A DNA stretch of 64,000 bases from Chanos chanos (Eukaryota > Chordata > Actinopteri > Gonorynchiformes > Chanidae), in assembly GCF_902362185.1 (NCBI RefSeq), contig NC_044499.1, positions 31,411,315 to 31,475,314 of the forward strand. The letters run 5' to 3'. The position numbers were made by a program, and so were the translations under genes. A model generated the notes under the pieces. The model did not search any database. It saw nothing but the letters and a program-made list of their open reading frames with translations, and had not been told where the DNA came from. This document shows positions 57,749-64,000 of this stretch, piece after piece (the first letter of the stretch is position 1; each line of letters opens with the position of its first letter).

Positions 57749-59319
57749 ACAGAGTTTAAATATCTTGAAAAAATCATACCGGTTTGTAGCAACCTGTCAT
57801 TGGCTTGGAACTGACTCTCATTTACTGGCTGTATTCCTTGAGATGAAACATTATGAGGCTAATCAAGTTATTAATTATTATTTATTTAGAGATTGCATTT
57901 AGTTGCTTCTCGTTTCCAGCTTTCCCTTGTGAGTTAAAAAGGCTGGATACCGAGCAATTTGTTGTGCAATGGAAACTTTACATTTTATGTTCTCATAGGC
58001 TAGTCTCATCTATTTTGGAACAGGCCTAAAACCTGTATTATTTTCATTTCACAATCATTTTATTTTATTTCACTTATTGTCATCGTTTATGAACTTTAAG
58101 ATTAACTGTAAAATTACTTTTCGATATACTTTTATACTGCATCCAGACACATGTCTATATGGTCGCAAAGGAACGATGTGCTATAACGGCTAAGGAACGA
58201 CGTGTATAAAATACACGTTTTCACAACCAGTTAACACTTCTTTTTCGAAAAATTTATTAATTTGTGTTTCATAGACCCACAAATCAGGACGATTTCGTGG
58301 TGGTCTAACACATCATGTTAACTGTGGGTGCTGAGTCGTACCGTACTTTGAAAAATAGCTGCTTCTTAACACAAGTGCACTGTATCATCCTGCTGTAATA
58401 ATTCAGAATTGTTCCACTACTTCGGAATATTTAAAGTTTTCATGACATTCACAGTTTAAAGTCAAAATGAAGACCTGTGCACCGCGCGTTTCTTGTTTAT
58501 GTCAAATATAGGCTATAAACAGAACGTTTTTGTGTTACGAGCGAGACCAGTGGAGACCCAGGTAACTAACATTTCTCACACGTCAACAGAAACCAAAAGG
58601 TCACCCAAACATTTTTTTTTTCCAGATTTTATGTCCACCTCCACACATTAGTCTGTCGTTTGAGTGATGCATGCAAAGCCTCGCAAAGGTGTTAAATATT
58701 ATATTGCCTTTTCATATCATAAGGCTAAACTTGCAATTGATTTCACGATGATATTTCTCTCTCAGTGATACGTAGACTACACACTGAAAAATAAAAACAA
58801 GTCTACACTGTGAGGCACTCACATTTCTCCATTTCATAAGAAGCTACGCGAAGCCAATAAGCAATTTTTGTCTTTAAAGGGAAATGGTTATGGTTACTGC
58901 TCTACTGATGGTCTCTATTTTCGAATAAACGTGGTTTAAGTTATCTGAATTCAGCTAGCAGAAAAATATTTTAATTGCTGGAAGTTTAAGATAAAAATAC
59001 CGTTAAGGCACCTCCAATGTAAAACATATGGACACACATAGACAGATGTGCAATGAATAGCTGTAAATATTTTTCAGAGCTACTGAGTAGTCCTTACACC
59101 GTGCTTAAGTTAATATCAATATAAAGTTTGCATCACACAGACACCATCTACTGTGTACTAACATTCCAGGACTGCAGTAATTAAACGGGTAATGGATAAC
59201 AAAAAATATGTTAGGAATGTCCACATCATTTTCCCCGGATTTCGATGTCTTCTGCCATTATATCGTTCTCCAGCACTGGACGAAATGGACACAAATGGGT
59301 TGCTCTAATCTATCACAAA

Positions 59320-59440
59320 CACACCTGGTAATTTTTCAGCTCATCAACACGCCCTTGATTAAACAATTGAGCTAATTTACACAACTGAAAATGTGTTGTC
59401 TAGTGGGCTTTAAATACTGGATTAGAAAACACTACATTAA
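59320..59440. promoter_or_regulatory. Candidate hmx2/hmx3 downstream enhancer block
   Basis: Contains cacacctggtaattttt, gcccttgattaaacaattga, gagctaatttacacaac and tgtgttgtctagtgggc. The homeodomain-like cores are close together in an otherwise featureless AT-rich interval. Called by texture. Confidence 0.28.
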
Positions 59441-60325
59441 CAACTTGTATAAATTATAGAGTCAGTTGCAAATTTGATTTTATGAATTCTAGCATAACTC
59501 TAAAGTTAATGATGAGGTAATTTTGTTTGTCATGTGTCTGAGACCTAATGTAATATGTGATTATAATCATTTTAATATAGTACTAAAGTGTGGCAGAATA
59601 CAGAATACACAAGGCAATAAAACTGAGGCAGTGTCTCATTTTCAGGTTACACCTGAAAATACTAAATACTATAGACCTACAATTTTAAAGTGCAGTTTGT
59701 AATTTCAGGAGGATTGACTGGGCACATACTCTTAAATAAGCAAAGAGATAGTGGCGGAGAAGTAAAATTAGTTCATTCACATGCGAAGCTATGGACTGGC
59801 TGATAAAAGTTCAGATGATTCGTGCAATAGATTCGAAATAATTTTGAAAATCATTTTGAACGCATAAGCAATAGGAAAATAGCTTATTGTTATAGATCAT
59901 GGGTTATTATTAGGATCCAATGTACTTGGGGAAACAGCTAAACTCCGCAAATTAGACGCAATAGTTACGTTTCTCAGAATCTACGTCGTTAATAACAGTT
60001 CCGAGCTCATGCTCATTTAAGATTAAATTTACCTCAGGATTTGTCTAGGAAAGACGTCCAGATATGGATTCAAATAGCTGGTGAAACTACAACTTAAATG
60101 AAAACATTTCTGTGGAAACTGCATTTCTTTTTCATCAAACAAGTGAAAATATATAGCTATATAACAAAGGCACAACTTTGGTAGAACGCAAAGACTGCTC
60201 GTTAGGAATGTTCCTCATCTGCTCCTCAGCAGTTCTGGTTTAGACTCAAGTTATCTGGCTAAGTGAGAAATCCTGCCTCACGAAATAACCCTTTTGGATG
60301 TTTACACCGATTGAGCAACAAAACG

Positions 60326-60326
<1 letters not shown>

Positions 60327-60356
<30 letters not shown>
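60327..60356. repeat. Poly-G homopolymer of 30 bases
   Basis: An unbroken G run preceded by aaacgc. Such a run can fold as a G-quadruplex. It is also a typical place for sequencing or assembly length error. Confidence 0.9.
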
Positions 60357-61523
60357 CTCCTGTCTCTTGCAAGAAATTTTAAATGCAATGTCATATTTAA
60401 TTAGGAAGCCTTCACTAGTGTTCATATTAGAGTACTACATTTTTTTTAAACTCCAAGTTGACAGAAACGGATGGCAACTCATTCACAAATATGTTGCCAT
60501 CCTTGCTACACATCGCGGTAGAGGATTGTGCCTGCATCAACAGTGAAATAATCTGGACCACTCAAATGATCATTTTTGGGTTTGACTTGCCAGACATAGA
60601 GAGAAAAGAAACGTGGAGTCAGACTCCGCCGCTTTGAATCTCTATAGGCTGCTTTCTGCATGATGACAACTTTCATTTTTCCTCTGTCCACCTTGATTGC
60701 TAGCGGCACAGTTCGCATTGTAGGCCTAACTTGCTGACCAGGTCTAAACAATAATTGAACAACGTTTTACAATACCAAAGAGCCAGGTGGACACAGTACT
60801 AGAATAAGTGAACAAGGTTAAATGATCATTCACATGATTTAAAGAGACACAACTTGACAGTATTCTGGCAAGCAGTAAGCATAGCATAAGCCTATGTGTA
60901 TATACGTACAAGGAACATACTCTTAAGAGAACGAGCTGCACAAAAAGTTTTGCTTTGCAAGAATTACAGTCTTTGATTGAGCAAGACATGCTTTTAAGTT
61001 AATGTGGCATTGTGGCATTTCTATGGTACAATATATAGGGTCAGGGGCAGGGCACATGGCGTCACACAGCATCATTTAATAATTTGGCTCACTGTGGTAA
61101 GATATTAAGATGATTTGGATACGTCGAACTTAACTATTAATGACAACATAGGCTACACTTTAAACAATCTGACTAACAGCCTTAACTGGAGATCAGATTT
61201 AACTGGAAAGTGCAACCAAGAAGAAAACGGGCAAATCTTCAGATAGTCTTTGGTCAATAATTTTAACGACGTTCTAAAGATACATATTATTTAACGGGTA
61301 GGTTTTGGATATCGCAAATGACGTTTAGTCATATAAATTAGGTTTTAGAATTGTTCCATTTTGTATTGCCCTCAATGAAAATACGGATTGTCTACCCTAA
61401 CAACGGGGCGTAGCCTTCTTTGTACCTCATGTCTACGCATTGACACTAAACGTCATTCGAAAGAGGAAGTAAGACTTTTGAGCAAATCAAAAGAACGGCG
61501 CGAATGTACGATTTTTGAGTTGA

Positions 61524-61664
61524 CCAATCAGAGCGACTCTACTCTCAGGCTGGCTGAAAGAGCTAGAATTTCGGATATACAGCATCGTTAAGGATTAGCA
61601 GGAGTACACGGGTCGCTAGTGAGAACAACTGTTGTGTAAAGTACTTACTTTCAAACGGCTAATG
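61524..61664 (+). promoter_or_regulatory. bub3: bub3 promoter and first (non-coding) exon
   Basis: A CCAAT box (gaCCAATcag, 61524-61528) precedes a probable transcription start within the next 60-80 bp. A strong donor, AATG|GTGAGT, ends the first exon at 61664. Its last three bases are an ATG in frame with the ATG that opens exon 2. The second ATG has the better context (A at -3) and matches the family start MTG. Confidence 0.55.
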
Positions 61665-62511
61665 GTGAGTAACTGTTTTTATCGGTCCCAAGTGTACATC
61701 ATGTCCACAAACACACATTTTGCGCAGAGTATTTAAATTTCAGCCTTTAGTCGTTTTACCAAAACATATCTTGCTGCTAGCACAGTTAGCTCATCTAAGC
61801 TAGTCTAGCTATCCTGGGACAAGTATGCTTTACATATGAGTGAACCCGCTAACTAGCTAGCTAGCTAATGGTGACTCTCCCATCGCACAACAGTGTTTAA
61901 TAAAACATTCGGTTCACATTTACCGTTGCTGTTACCACATTGGGATACGAGTTCAGTCCTTAAAACAAGCATCCACAGCGTTTCACCCTCGTGGCGACCT
62001 ACCAGTCTGTTATCAAACCAATGTGCTCTGGTTAGACGGTTTACACAAGATAGAGCAGTGTGTGCACGCATGCTAACTGTTAGCAAGTTAGCATGCAGCA
62101 TGGTCACCTTTGGAGTATCCAAACGGACGAATTAAGCTAGATGCCTGTTAAATTAAATGATACATATTAAGTTAAAGACACCTTAAATTTAACTATAAAT
62201 TTACCAGTTTCGTTTTTTTAGTCATACAGTTTCCTGTTTAGCTCTAATGCGATGTGAACCTTTCACTTGTTGAACAATTTCACAAATAGCTTCCATCCGT
62301 TTAAACAGTAAATTAATTACTTTCTTGAGCCATAGCCTGTATAGGTTACGCTGGTTCGCTGCTGCTCTATTAAGACTGTCCGGTATATCATAAATGTTTC
62401 CATCAGCAGCCATTATTAAATATAATGTAAATTAGGACACTCGGTTCTTACTATGGAAACACTGAAGTAGTGCTAAAATGCTGTACATTTTATGTCCACT
62501 TTTGTCTCCAG

Positions 62512-64000
62512 ATGACAGGACCAAACGAATTTAAGCTGAACCAGGGGCCTGATGATAGCATCTCTGCTGTGAAGTTCAGTCCCAGCTCCTCCCAGTTCTT
62601 ACTGGTGTCCTCCTGGGATTGCACTGTCCGTCTCTATGATGTCAGCGGGAATTCCATGAGAATGAAGTACCAGCACTTGGCACCTGTGCTTGACTGTGCT
62701 TTCTATGTAAGCAAAAAAACTGTGATGTCTCACACCGCCAGTCATGTCAACTAAGTACTTGTTAATATCCAACACTTTTGACTATCTTTCCCATAGGATC
62801 CTACTCATGCCTGGAGTGGAGGGTTGGATAATCAGTTGAAAACACATGATCTAAACACAGACCAAGGTTGGTTTTCATATACATATTAAGTAACATTTTC
62901 AGTTTTTTGATTGGGACTTCACTGTTGAATTGGGACATTCTGAATTCATCTGCTTTGTAAATATGTACAATCTATGGTACTTAAAGCCGAACTGTCGCTG
63001 GGTCAACGAGCAGTGGACAGCAAAATAATCTTTTCTTAATCTTTTTAAGATTGACTGATTACCAATTAATAGTTTTCTAGTCCTCTTTAAATGATTATGT
63101 TATTACTTGTCTGTACTGTTACCTTTAGACGCCTGCATTTGCTGGGCGGGAAGTCCCCAGAGGGTTGTTTTTCATGCTTTTACAATGTACTTCACTGTCT
63201 TCTTTTAGGTATTTTACACCTGTCATGAAATAAAAACATCTCATTGGATTACATGTCTAACAGACACAGTTTTTATTTTGCTCTTTTCAAGCATGCATGT
63301 TTCATGTTCATTTGCTCTTCCACAGATACAATTGTAGGCACACACGATGCACCCATAAGATGTGTAGAATACTGTCCAGAAGTCAATGTCATGGTAACAG
63401 GCAGCTGGGACATGTCAGTCAGACTTTGGGACCCGAGAACGCCATGCAATGCAGGCACCTTTACCCAGCCTGAAAAGGTGGACGTGCCTATTATCATTCA
63501 AACTGTTAAGTCATTATTTCCGTTGATTATCAAAGTTTGGTTGTTTGTAATTTTCCTTTAAAAATACTGAAGTCTTAAAGACTTTTGCAAATTTGATTTG
63601 TATCTGTTTACTCTTTCTGAATGTTTAAAGGGAAAGAGGCCAAAAATATAATGTTTGAAGGCCAGGAGGTCTATATTTGTTTTTGTGTGTGCAGAAGTCT
63701 ATGTAAATAACTGATCTTATCTTTTTTTTCTGTCTTCCCTAAGGTTTACACACTGTCTGTGGCTGGTGACAGGCTAATTGTAGGAACGGCTGGCAGGAGG
63801 GTGTTGGTTTGGGACTTAAGGAACATGGGCTATGTTCAGCAGAGGAGAGAATCCAGTCTTAAATACCAAACACGCTGCATCCGTGCCTTCCCCAACAAGC
63901 AGGTAAAACCCAAACCAAACACTAAAACACATCTCTCCAGTGCTGCTGGTTCCAGACACAGCGATGACACTGTTTCTGACCTCACTGCAGGGCTACGTCC
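62512..64000 (+). CDS. bub3: Mitotic checkpoint protein BUB3 (5' part; runs off right edge)
   Basis: A WD40 seven-blade propeller that brings BUB1 and BUBR1 to kinetochores in the spindle checkpoint. Visible coding exons: 62512-62706, 62797-62866, 63326-63477, 63744-63902, and 63991 onward (cut by the window). Phases agree, giving about 195 of the expected 326-328 codons. It begins [20 protein letters not shown] as in human MTGSNEFKLNQ. Repeat motifs [30 protein letters not shown] and [20 protein letters not shown] are near-identical to human. The donor of the third coding exon (GTGGAC) is weak but is supported by phase and homology. Intron 1 is about 850 bp. bub3 lies downstream of hmx2 as in human. 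Confidence 0.96.

Larger units (their letters stand above)
57749..61390. other. hmx2-bub3 intergenic interval
   Basis: AT-rich, without recognised genes. One conserved-looking block (59320-59440) and a 30-G homopolymer (60327-60356) stand out. Open frames here are short and lack family resemblance. Confidence 0.6.

Noticed and set aside
62060-62099. 11-bp inverted repeat gcatgctaact/agttagcatgc in bub3 intron 1
   Set aside because: Short and near the length expected by chance; no flanking element structure.

Overview
This window is nuclear DNA of a bony fish, almost certainly a teleost. The genes have vertebrate proteins, short GT-AG introns and heavy microsatellite content. The order pstk(+), ikzf5(-), acadsb(+), hmx3(+), hmx2(+), bub3(+) is the block found on human 10q26. 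The scattered short inverted-repeat elements are of kinds common in teleosts. The species cannot be named from sequence alone. No retrovirus-, LTR- or Polinton-like element was recognised. Layout, left to right. Positions 1-26,000 are almost wholly occupied by a minus-strand poly(ADP-ribose) glycohydrolase gene (parg). Thirteen coding exons lie between 25,985 and 6,757. The remaining 3' exons lie off the left edge behind an intron of at least 6.7 kb. Its introns carry most of the repeats, including a diverged 19-bp minisatellite, two purine-pentamer arrays, two near-perfect hairpins and CA/CT/AT tracts. One intron also holds a compact promoter-like stretch with an interferon-stimulated response element (ISRE), followed by a two-exon reading frame for a small membrane protein. 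That frame could stand alone, or it could splice in phase into parg as a membrane-anchored, nucleus-excluded isoform. It is the most interesting feature of the window. Positions 26,848-29,416 hold pstk, the selenocysteine-pathway kinase, complete in six exons and head to head with parg across about 860 bp. Positions 32,622-34,408 hold ikzf5 (Pegasus) on the minus strand, convergent with pstk. Positions 36,144-41,730 hold acadsb, complete in 11 exons and 432 codons, divergent from ikzf5. A 10-kb gene-free stretch follows, rich in TAATTA-bearing sequence that looks like developmental enhancers. Then come the paired NK-like homeobox genes hmx3 (51,841-53,024) and hmx2 (56,519-57,664). The bub3 spindle-checkpoint gene begins at about 61.6 kb and runs off the right edge after its fifth coding exon. 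Functionally this is a housekeeping/developmental mix. parg, pstk, acadsb and bub3 are broadly expressed enzymes or checkpoint factors. hmx2 and hmx3 are inner-ear, lateral-line and hypothalamic regulators whose enhancers probably spread through the flanking gene-poor DNA. Every multi-exon model was built by hand from reading frame, splice phase and remembered family sequences, with no transcript evidence.
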